Both the position numbers and the translations under genes were made by a program. Below, piece after piece: positions 1 to 6,897 of a DNA stretch of 25,201 nucleotides (within the stretch, counting starts at the first letter, position 1; the number at the start of each line of letters is the position of its first letter). The notes under the pieces are model-generated. The model was given only the letters and a program-made list of their open reading frames with translations. It did no database searches and was not told where the DNA came from. The stretch is from the NCBI GenBank assembly GCA_009920815.1, contig RFZH01000011.1, positions 1-25,201 on the forward strand. The letters are read 5' to 3'. The DNA comes from Paracoccaceae bacterium (GTDB lineage Bacteria; Pseudomonadota; Alphaproteobacteria; Rhodobacterales; Rhodobacteraceae).

Positions 1-571
1 TCGAGAATTTTTCGCCGTTGATAATCAAAGTTGGCGTAGAAGTGATTTCATCACGTGTCGCGTTCTCTTGATACCAACCGACCAAAGCACGCAACGTGTC
101 TGCATCTTGCATACAGGCTTGCAGAGTTTCAGCATCAAGCCCTGCCATTTTTCCCAGTTTGGATAGTTCATTGACGATCTCAAGATCGCCACCTGCACGT
201 GCCCACGTTGATTGCGTTTCAAAAATCATTTTTGAGACGCCGAAAAACCGATCAGGCCCCGCACAGCGTGCAACCATGGATGCCCACATGCCGTATTTGT
301 CAAAATACACTTCGCGGAAGATGAATTTGACTTTGCCCGTATCAATGTAATCGGCTTTTAGCTTTGGCAAAACATCAGTTTCGAACCGTGCACAGTGCGG
401 GCATGTAAAGGACGCATATTCAATGATGGTGACAGGGGCATCTGCCTGTCCCATGACCATCTCGGCCACAGCGCCGGCTGCACCTTCGGTATTGGTATCT
501 TGCGCCACAGAAACACTGGTCAAAAGGACCAAAGCAATAAGGGCAAAGATTGAACTGAGTTTTTTGAACAT
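1..571 (-). CDS. DsbA-family periplasmic thiol:disulfide oxidoreductase (3' end beyond window)
   Basis: This is a secreted thioredoxin-fold protein that probably introduces or isomerises disulfides in periplasmic proteins. Reading the minus strand from ATG at 571 gives 190 residues, with the C-terminus lost at the window start. Residues 1-23 form a signal peptide ending in SVSVA. The CPHC active site (residues 57-60) follows EYASFT, as is usual for DsbA-like proteins. The motif STPTF near residue 180 supplies the expected cis-proline loop. The start sits 27 bases after the stop of the DciA/DUF721 gene, so the two are probably co-transcribed. This pairing next to mutY is common in Rhodobacterales. 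The family is clear, but whether it is a general DsbA or a specialised one cannot be told from the sequence. Confidence 0.9.
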   Translation of the reverse strand, partial: MFKKLSSIFALIALVLLTSVSVAQDTNTEGAAGAVAEMVMGQADAPVTIIEYASFTCPHCARFETDVLPKLKADYIDTGKVKFIFREVYFDKYGMWASMVARCAGPDRFFGVSKMIFETQSTWARAGGDLEIVNELSKLGKMAGLDAETLQACMQDADTLRALVGWYQENATRDEITSTPTLIINGEKFS

Positions 572-598
572 GTGCTTTTCCACCTGACTCTGAATGAT

Positions 599-1105
599 TT
601 ATGGTTTGTTTTTTGATAGAACGTTCTGCGCCAAATCTTCAAGAGCGCGGCGCAAATTTTCGTCACCAACACCCGCAGCCGTTTGCTTTGCAGCGGCAAT
701 AATTTCTGGTGCAGGCGGCTGTTTGTCACTTTTTCGCTTTCCGACAAATTGCGCCTGCCCGTCGGCAAAACCAATTGGGGCGGTTTGGGTAACGCGAATG
801 CGCGAAATTGCATTATAACCGTAGACGCCATTAATCTTGCCGCGCAGATCCTCTTTCTGCATGTCTATCAGCGGCGCATTAGGGCCAGTCGTCAAAATGG
901 TCAGCGTGGCGCCAAGCCCCCCTTTAGCGTAGGTCACATTTACTGGGCGGCATTGCGCCGCAAGTGCGTCACCCACGATTTCTGCCCAATGTGTCAAGAT
1001 CCGTGCATGCGAAAATCCGCGCGCTTCGCCTGCTTCGCGAATTTGCGTTTGCATCAGCGAATAAGCGCGTTTGAATCCATTTGACCGATTTGATCGGTTT
1101 TGCAT
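599..1105 (-). CDS. DUF721 / DciA-family protein
   Basis: This 168-residue protein matches the DUF721 family, whose studied members (DciA) help load the replicative helicase DnaB in bacteria that lack DnaC or DnaI. The diagnostic stretch is in the N-terminal third: a basic lead, then GEARGF and LTHWAEIVG (about residues 26-46), typical of alphaproteobacterial members. The C-terminal half is low in complexity and charged, as in relatives. ATG at 1105 is preceded by AAGGG at a suitable distance. A second ATG at residue 18 is possible but would cut into the conserved lead. The gene is divergent from mutY, with 82 bases between the starts. The helicase-loading role is inferred from the family only. 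Confidence 0.85.
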   Translation of the reverse strand: MQNRSNRSNGFKRAYSLMQTQIREAGEARGFSHARILTHWAEIVGDALAAQCRPVNVTYAKGGLGATLTILTTGPNAPLIDMQKEDLRGKINGVYGYNAISRIRVTQTAPIGFADGQAQFVGKRKSDKQPPAPEIIAAAKQTAAGVGDENLRRALEDLAQNVLSKNKP

Positions 1106-1187
1106 ACTAAGAGCCCTTGCGTTTGGCGCTATCTTAATTACTTGTGCGAAAGCTACCAGCCCTATTTACATCAAAGAGAGATCAAAC

Positions 1188-2243
1188 TTGCATGAAACCC
1201 CGTCTCCCAACACCTTGCTAGACTGGTATGACCACAACGCCCGCAAGATGCCTTGGCGTATTGGCCCCGCGGATCGTGCAAAGGGCATTGCACCCGATCC
1301 CTATCGGATTTGGCTTTCCGAAGTGATGTTACAGCAAACCACCGTGGCCGCCGTTCGAGAATACTTTAATCGCTTTTCAACGCGTTGGCCAACTGTCGTC
1401 GACCTTGCAAACGCGAATGATGCCGATGTTATGGCAGAATGGGCAGGCTTGGGCTATTACGCACGTGCCCGCAACCTGTTAAAATGCGCGCGTGTCGTTG
1501 CAAATGATTACGATGGAATTTTCCCCACGTCCTATGATCAGCTGATCAAACTGCCTGGGATTGGCCCCTATACTGCTGCTGCGATCGCATCGATTGCGTT
1601 TGATCACCCTGAAACAGTCGTTGATGGAAATGTCGAACGTGTCATTGCCCGTCTTTTTGATATTCATACACCATTGCCGATCGCAAAACCCGAATTAACT
1701 GACAAGGCAAAAAACCTTACTCCACAAATCCGGGCTGGCGATTACGCTCAGGCGATCATGGATTTGGGTGCAACCATTTGCACCCCCAAAAAGCCTGCAT
1801 GTGGCCTATGCCCGTGGCGCACCTGCTGTCGCGCTTTGGACAACGGGACGGCCCTTGAGCTACCTAAAAAATTACCGAAAACACCAAAACCAACACGTGT
1901 CGGTGTCGCCTATTTTGTCGAACGCGTGGACGGCGCATTGCTATTAGAAACGCGCCCTGAAACAGGATTATTGGGCGGGATGCTGGGCTGGCCCACAACC
2001 GACTGGAACGATGCCCCTTTGCCCGCGCCACCCATCCAGGCTGAATGGAAATTACTTAATGCCGAAGTTCGCCATACGTTCACACACTTTAACCTGCGTT
2101 TGAACGTTCACAAGGCTTATGTGCCGATGGACCGGCAACCCACGCGTGGCCTTTTTGTTGAACGGGCAGATTTCCAACCTTCAGGTTTACCCACCGTTAT
2201 GCGAAAGGTTTTTGATCTAGTGCATGAAGGCAAAAAAAGATAA
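1188..2243 (+). CDS. mutY: A/G-specific adenine glycosylase MutY
   Basis: MutY removes adenine mispaired with 8-oxoguanine and so limits oxidative G-to-T mutation. The protein is 351 residues, the usual length. The catalytic region SEVMLQQTTV holds the expected Glu45. The helix-hairpin-helix motif LPGIGPYTAAAIA is followed by VVDGNVERV with the catalytic Asp. Four cysteines (198, 205, 208, 214) have the C-x6-C-x2-C-x5-C spacing of the [4Fe-4S] cluster. The C-terminal part, from about residue 230, is the NUDIX-like 8-oxoG recognition domain. The reading frame is open upstream to 1071, but homology starts only at HETPSP. I chose TTG at 1188, which follows AAGAGAG. The ATG at 1192 is out of frame. 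It is divergent from the DciA gene. Confidence 0.95.
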   Translation: MHETPSPNTLLDWYDHNARKMPWRIGPADRAKGIAPDPYRIWLSEVMLQQTTVAAVREYFNRFSTRWPTVVDLANANDADVMAEWAGLGYYARARNLLKCARVVANDYDGIFPTSYDQLIKLPGIGPYTAAAIASIAFDHPETVVDGNVERVIARLFDIHTPLPIAKPELTDKAKNLTPQIRAGDYAQAIMDLGATICTPKKPACGLCPWRTCCRALDNGTALELPKKLPKTPKPTRVGVAYFVERVDGALLLETRPETGLLGGMLGWPTTDWNDAPLPAPPIQAEWKLLNAEVRHTFTHFNLRLNVHKAYVPMDRQPTRGLFVERADFQPSGLPTVMRKVFDLVHEGKKR

Positions 2244-2283
2244 AACCTTTATATTGGTTATAAGAATATGTCAGGTGTTCGGT

Positions 2284-3411
2284 ATGCAAAGCAAAGATGT
2301 TTCATCCTTTCGTAATGCACTTCCGTTTTGGATGTCACTTGCGCTTTTACCTCTTGTTTGGGCGGCATCCTTTTGGGGTGGATGGAGCTTTTTAATTATT
2401 GTCGTTTTAACATGGAATTTCTTAATTGTTTGGGATCTGTATCAAGGAACCGACACAACAAACCTGGACACTAATGCCCAAGAAAAAGATCTATATTGGT
2501 ATCGTTTGGTCACCATAATCTGGGCGCCATTACAGTTTGTGACGATTTTTGGCGTATTGTTCTTGGTGACACGGGGCGATTTTGCGATTTGGGAACAGAT
2601 TGCTACTTTTGCAGCGGTTGGATTTGTCTCTGGCACCGTGGGCATCAACTATTCGCACGAACTGATGCACCAAAAAAACAAGCTTGAGCGCAGTTTAGCG
2701 GACGCATTGCTGGCCATGGTGCTGTATTCACATTTCAAATCTGAACATCTGCTGGTTCATCATACCTATGTCGGTACGCCGCGTGATCCTGTTACCGCAC
2801 GTTACAACGAAAGCTTCTACCGATATTTTCCGCGCGTTTTGTGGCAATGTTACCGCTCAGCGTGGCACGCCGAGGTCCAAAGGCTTGCCCGGAAAAACAA
2901 ACAATGGTTTGATCTAAAAAATCCCTATTACCGTTATCTCGGTTTGCAAATATCTTGCATCGCATTGGCCTATGCCATTGCGGGTATATTTGGAATTTTT
3001 CTTTTTGCGACCCAAGCCTTGGTCGCAGTCTTCCATCTTGAATTGGTTAATTATGTGGAACATTACGGATTGACGCGCAGACATTTGGGCCATGGTAAAT
3101 ACGAACATGTCAAACCCCATCATTCATGGAATGCGGGACATAAAGTATCCAACTGGCTTTTGATCAATTTACAGCGCCATTCCGACCATCACTACAAACC
3201 AAACAGACGGTTTCCGCTATTACAAACCTATGGAACGTTGGATGCGCCGCAACTGCCATATGGCTATCCAGTGATGACAATTATGGCGCTGTTTCCGCGG
3301 CTTTGGCGGTCACGCATGAACAGACGGGTGCGGACATGGCGCGCGATGTATTATCCTGAAATAACCGATTGGACGCCCTATAATCAGGCGTCAACACCAA
3401 TGCCACGCTAG
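2284..3411 (+). CDS. alkB: AlkB-type integral-membrane alkane 1-monooxygenase
   Basis: This membrane di-iron enzyme hydroxylates the terminal carbon of n-alkanes using electrons from rubredoxin. All histidine signatures are visible: HELMHQ (first box), EHLLVHH followed by TPRDPVTAR (second), NYVEHYG (the AlkB-specific HYG motif), HHSWN, and LQRHSDHH (third box). About six hydrophobic segments lie before and between them. The length of 375 residues fits bacterial AlkB. The frame is open from ATG 2224, which overlaps mutY. ATG 2284 is preferred because AGGTG lies just upstream and the added 20 residues look atypical. It follows mutY by 40 bases. No rubredoxin, rubredoxin reductase or alkane regulator is in the window, so electron transfer partners must be encoded elsewhere. 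The substrate range is unknown. Confidence 0.9.
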   Translation: MQSKDVSSFRNALPFWMSLALLPLVWAASFWGGWSFLIIVVLTWNFLIVWDLYQGTDTTNLDTNAQEKDLYWYRLVTIIWAPLQFVTIFGVLFLVTRGDFAIWEQIATFAAVGFVSGTVGINYSHELMHQKNKLERSLADALLAMVLYSHFKSEHLLVHHTYVGTPRDPVTARYNESFYRYFPRVLWQCYRSAWHAEVQRLARKNKQWFDLKNPYYRYLGLQISCIALAYAIAGIFGIFLFATQALVAVFHLELVNYVEHYGLTRRHLGHGKYEHVKPHHSWNAGHKVSNWLLINLQRHSDHHYKPNRRFPLLQTYGTLDAPQLPYGYPVMTIMALFPRLWRSRMNRRVRTWRAMYYPEITDWTPYNQASTPMPR

Positions 3412-4343
3412 GCGCGTTTTGCTTCGATCGCTTGCCAAATCTTTTCGGCCACATTGATACCATCGAAACGTTCAAGTTCTTGGATTCCTGTAGGGGACGT
3501 GACATTGATTTCGGTCAAGTAATCGCCGATAACGTCAATTCCAACAAAAACCTGACCATGGTCACGCAAAGTTGGGCCGATCGCGGCACAGATCTCGCGG
3601 TCGCGTGCGGTCAACTCGACCTTTTCTGGGCGACCACCAACGTGCATGTTTGATCGGGTCTCGCCGGCGGCTGGGACGCGATTGATGGCCCCAACAGGTT
3701 CCCCGTCGATCAAAATAACGCGTTTGTCGCCCGCAGTTACTGCGGGCAGATATTTTTGCACGATTAAGGGTTCGCGGGAAAATCCTGTGAACAATTCAAA
3801 TAAAGAGGATAGGTTACGATCATCCTGCGTTAAGCGAAAGACACCTGCGCCCCCATTGCCGTAAAGCGGCTTAAGGATGACGTCACCATGCTTTTCCTTG
3901 AACGCCCGAATGGTATCTAAATCGCGTGCAATTGCGGTGGGCGGTGTAAGATCTGGGAACCTGAGAACCAAGAGCTTTTCTGGAAAATTACGGACCCAAA
4001 ACGGATCATTCACCACAAGTGTTTTCGGATGCACCAAATCTAATAAATGAGTTGTGGTGATATAATGCATATCAAAAGGCGGATCCTGGCGCAGCCACAC
4101 CACGTCGAAATCTGCCAAGTCCACTTCGGTGACATCACCCAATATCGCATGGCTACCTTGAACACGCTGTACAGTGAAATATTGCCCCCGCGCTGTTAAA
4201 CGGCCTTCTTGAAACGCAAGGTGATCGGGGGTGTAAAAAAACATTTCATGACCGCGCGCCTGCGCCTCTTCGGCAAGGCGAAATGTGCTATCGGCGTTGA
4301 TGTTTACCGATTGGATTGGATCCATTTGAAATGCGATTTTCAT
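3408..4343 (-). CDS. gshB: Glutathione synthetase
   Basis: GshB joins gamma-glutamylcysteine and glycine with ATP to make glutathione in the cytosol. The 311-residue protein starts with MKIAFQMDPI, typical of the N-terminal GSH-S domain. The ATP-grasp part shows the glycine-rich KPLYGNGGAGVF loop and FVGIDVIGDYLTEINVTSPT near the end, which carries the metal-binding Glu and Asn. The length is normal for bacterial GshB. Its stop overlaps the stop of the convergent alkB by four bases. It lies downstream of yraN and rsmI on the same strand, a conserved arrangement in Rhodobacterales, with an 83-base gap. No strong ribosome binding site is visible before its ATG. Confidence 0.96.
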   Translation of the reverse strand: MKIAFQMDPIQSVNINADSTFRLAEEAQARGHEMFFYTPDHLAFQEGRLTARGQYFTVQRVQGSHAILGDVTEVDLADFDVVWLRQDPPFDMHYITTTHLLDLVHPKTLVVNDPFWVRNFPEKLLVLRFPDLTPPTAIARDLDTIRAFKEKHGDVILKPLYGNGGAGVFRLTQDDRNLSSLFELFTGFSREPLIVQKYLPAVTAGDKRVILIDGEPVGAINRVPAAGETRSNMHVGGRPEKVELTARDREICAAIGPTLRDHGQVFVGIDVIGDYLTEINVTSPTGIQELERFDGINVAEKIWQAIEAKRA

Positions 4344-4426
4344 GTGGGCGTGGCCTTTGACGATTTTCAGACCCCCCTTTCATGCCGAGTTTCACCGCAC
4401 TTTGCAATGGGACACAGGCACAAACC

Positions 4427-4804
4427 CTAGATCATGACAAAATCTGACAGCGCATCTTGAACCACCCGAACACGTCCACACGCATCCACCAGCGCCGCAT
4501 CATATCGCAGGGTCCGCAAACAGGCGTCGGGGTTATTGTCCAGATAAATTTGCGCGGCTTGTAAAATGCGGCGTGCCTGGGACCGCGAAATACGCCCAAT
4601 GGCGACATCATGAGATTTTGCAAATTTAACCTCGACGAAATAGATGCATGCCTCGTCCTCTAAGATCAAATCTATTTCCGCAAACTCACATCGCCATCGT
4701 TTTGCTGTTAACTTAGCGCCAGATTGCGTGTAATGGGCACAGACCAAGTCTTCGGCATTTTGGCCGCCCAAATACGCAGCTTTACCCTTCTGTGTTCGAT
4801 CCAA
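4427..4804 (-). CDS. YraN/UPF0102 family nuclease-like protein
   Basis: This 125-residue protein belongs to UPF0102 (YraN), small proteins with a Holliday-junction-resolvase-like restriction-endonuclease fold and no firmly assigned role. The sequence shows the N-terminal GGQNAEDLVCAHY helix region, then EFAEIDLI and YFVEVKF, giving the E...D...E-x-K pattern of PD-(D/E)xK enzymes. The ATG at 4804 lies inside the end of rsmI (23-base overlap), implying translational coupling. The rsmI-yraN pair is widespread in bacteria. Nuclease activity is inferred from the fold only. Confidence 0.9.
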   Translation of the reverse strand: MDRTQKGKAAYLGGQNAEDLVCAHYTQSGAKLTAKRWRCEFAEIDLILEDEACIYFVEVKFAKSHDVAIGRISRSQARRILQAAQIYLDNNPDACLRTLRYDAALVDACGRVRVVQDALSDFVMI

Positions 4805-5648
4805 TATCCAACGCCATCTTGTAAATCTGCCGTTTTGGTAAACCCGTCACCTGAGCCACTGTTTCGGCAGCATCACGCACAGACATCGTTGAAAGCGCGT
4901 TTCGTAACTGTGTTTCTAAATCCAATTCATTAACGTTTGGTTCATGGGCGCGGTCAATTAAAACCACAACTTCACCTTTGATCGTGGCCCCTTGGGTTTC
5001 TTGTGCAAGTGTACCCAATGTACCGCGCCTGACCTCTTCGAATTTTTTGGTGAGCTCTCGACAATATACAGCCTGGCGCGATGCCCCAAGTACATCAGCC
5101 GCGTCAGCCAACATGGCAGCAAGCCTCTTTGGCGATTCGTAAAAAATCAAAGTTGCCTGAATGTCCATCAGATCTTGGAACTTTGAACGCCGTTGTGATT
5201 TTGAATTGGGTAAGAATCCCTCAAACAAAAAGCGATCAGTTGGCAATCCCGCAAGGGTCAAAGCTGTGACAAATGCACTTGGACCAGGCGCAGAGGTTAC
5301 AAGATAGCCCTGTTCAGCCGCCTCTTTGGAAAGATGATAGCCAGGATCAGCAATAAGGGGTGTTCCCGCCTCTGATCCATAGGCGACGGACAGTCCTTGC
5401 GCCAAATAGTCTAACAGCTTGGGGCGCATTTTCCCGCCGTTGTGGTCGTGGTAGGCCAAAAGGGGCCTATCGTTCAAAGCAATTCCGTGAATATCCATCA
5501 ATTTGCGCATACTGCGGGTATCTTCGGCAGCGATCACATCGGCGCTGGCTAAAATATCAAGAGCACGCAATGTGATGTCCCGGGCCGTCCCGATAGGTGT
5601 TGCAACAAAATACAACCCGGCAGCTAATTTTACATTATTATGATTCAC
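4782..5648 (-). CDS. rsmI: 16S rRNA (cytidine-1402-2'-O)-methyltransferase RsmI
   Basis: RsmI methylates the 2'-OH of C1402 in 16S rRNA and helps decoding fidelity at the ribosomal P site. The 288-residue protein carries FVATPIGTARDITLRAL, AAEDTR, GSEAGTPLIADPGY and TSAPGPSAFVTALTLAGLP, the tetrapyrrole-methylase-fold motifs in family order, and FYESPKR in the second half. In GSEAGTP the usual Asp of SDAGTP is Glu, a conservative change. The frame stays open upstream to 5963, but those 105 codons show no family similarity and overlap the divergent lipoprotein gene. I chose GTG at 5648, which is preceded by AGGGG. It overlaps yraN downstream and is divergent from lppC with 76 bases between the starts. 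Confidence 0.94.
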   Translation of the reverse strand: MNHNNVKLAAGLYFVATPIGTARDITLRALDILASADVIAAEDTRSMRKLMDIHGIALNDRPLLAYHDHNGGKMRPKLLDYLAQGLSVAYGSEAGTPLIADPGYHLSKEAAEQGYLVTSAPGPSAFVTALTLAGLPTDRFLFEGFLPNSKSQRRSKFQDLMDIQATLIFYESPKRLAAMLADAADVLGASRQAVYCRELTKKFEEVRRGTLGTLAQETQGATIKGEVVVLIDRAHEPNVNELDLETQLRNALSTMSVRDAAETVAQVTGLPKRQIYKMALDIGSNTEG

Positions 5649-5724
5649 GGCTGGACCCCTGTGGTTATGGACTCTATTTTCATAGACTGGAGCGCTGGCC
5701 AACAGGTAACGGGAGAAGACGACA

Positions 5725-6897
5725 ATGTTCAACCAGATAATTTCGACAAGGAAACGCATCTCGCTTGGGCTCGCTGCACTTGCGATGGCCACCCTATCTG
5801 CCTGCGGGGGCGGGTTTACAAACTCGGGGCCGACCAAGGCAATTAATACGTCGGAACCGGTCCCCGTTGCGTTATTAATACCCAAATTTTCGTCGGACGC
5901 GGGATCTGTCGCACAAAGTCTTGAGAATGCTGCCCGCATGGCTGTTGCTGATCTAGGGGACACAAAGATTGATCTGCGCGTTTACGACACAACAGGAACA
6001 GCTGAGATTGCATCACAACAAGCGCAAAAAGCCGTTGATGACGGCGCAAAAATTATCTTGGGCCCACTTTATGCAGAAGCGGCGAATGCGGCAGCCGTGA
6101 TGGTCGCAGATGACGGCGTCAATGTGATAAGCTTTTCGAATAACCCGACCATTGCCGGCGCAAACTTGTTTATATTGGGTAAAACCTTTGATAATACTGC
6201 AAAACGCATCGTTGATTTCGCAGCAAGTCAGGGCAAAACACGTGCTGTCGTGGTTTATCCGAATAACGTTGAAGGAAGCTTTGGTTTAGCCGCGATTGAA
6301 CAGGCAGCAAAAAACACAAATCTTGAGATTGTTTCAGCCCAAGGATTTGAATTCACCCAAGATGGCGTCGTGAACGCGGTGCCTTTGATCAAGGCGGCTG
6401 TCGACATCGAAAGTGCTGACCTTATTTTGCTGACCTCGACCAGCGTTGGTGCGTTGCCATTGCTGGCACAGCTTTTACCAGAGGCCGGGATAGACCCGAG
6501 TATTATTCAATATGCAGGGCTTGCACGGTGGGATATCCCCCCCCAAACGCTTGAGTTAAAAGGGCTTCAAGGTGGCTGGTTCACAATGCCTGATTTTGCA
6601 CGGACAGAAGAATTTTCCAACCGTTACCAAGAAACATTTGGCGCACGTCCCCATCAATTGGCGAGCCTTGCGTATGATGGCATCGCGGCGCTTGGTGTCT
6701 TGATTGAAACTGGCAAATCTGACGCCTTTTCTGCCCAAAATTTAACCCAAGCAGCAGGCTTTCAAGGGGTGGACGGTATTTTTCGCTTGAAATCTGACGG
6801 GACAAACGAAAGAGGATTGACCATCGCAAAAGTTCAAGACAAGCAGGTACTTATAATTGACCCAGCTCCACGCGCATTCGCAATCGGCGGCTTCTAA
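5725..6897 (+). CDS. LppC/LpoA-like penicillin-binding protein activator, lipoprotein
   Basis: This is a lipoprotein with a type I periplasmic-binding-protein fold. Family members (LppC/LpoA) activate a peptidoglycan synthase in enterobacteria. Residues 1-26 form a lipoprotein signal with lipobox LSAC and acylated Cys27. The remainder reads like branched-chain amino-acid binding proteins: VPVALLIPKFS, an early segment ending ILGPLYAEAANAAA, then SQGKTRAVVVYPNN and a late ASLAYDGIAALG. At 390 residues it has only the binding-protein part and lacks the N-terminal TPR domain of E. coli LpoA. ATG 5725 follows GGGAGAAG. It is divergent from rsmI, a conserved neighbourhood. Its last 41 bases overlap the proposed glnD start. 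The role in cell-wall synthesis is inferred. Confidence 0.87.
   Translation: MFNQIISTRKRISLGLAALAMATLSACGGGFTNSGPTKAINTSEPVPVALLIPKFSSDAGSVAQSLENAARMAVADLGDTKIDLRVYDTTGTAEIASQQAQKAVDDGAKIILGPLYAEAANAAAVMVADDGVNVISFSNNPTIAGANLFILGKTFDNTAKRIVDFAASQGKTRAVVVYPNNVEGSFGLAAIEQAAKNTNLEIVSAQGFEFTQDGVVNAVPLIKAAVDIESADLILLTSTSVGALPLLAQLLPEAGIDPSIIQYAGLARWDIPPQTLELKGLQGGWFTMPDFARTEEFSNRYQETFGARPHQLASLAYDGIAALGVLIETGKSDAFSAQNLTQAAGFQGVDGIFRLKSDGTNERGLTIAKVQDKQVLIIDPAPRAFAIGGF

Noticed and set aside
1084..1098. Inverted repeat ACCGAT-TTG-ATCGGT near the DciA start
   Set aside because: It lies in codons for a short Arg-Ser-Asn repeat and probably reflects that repeat rather than an operator.
1071..1187. 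39-codon N-terminal extension of MutY
   Set aside because: It runs through the divergent DciA/DUF721 start and promoter region and shows no MutY similarity.
2224..2283. Earlier ATG for alkB overlapping the mutY end
   Set aside because: It lacks a ribosome binding site, while ATG 2284 has AGGTG and gives the usual N-terminus.
5649..5963. 105-codon upstream extension of rsmI
   Set aside because: It overlaps the divergent lppC start, has no similarity to RsmI, and GTG 5648 has a ribosome binding site.
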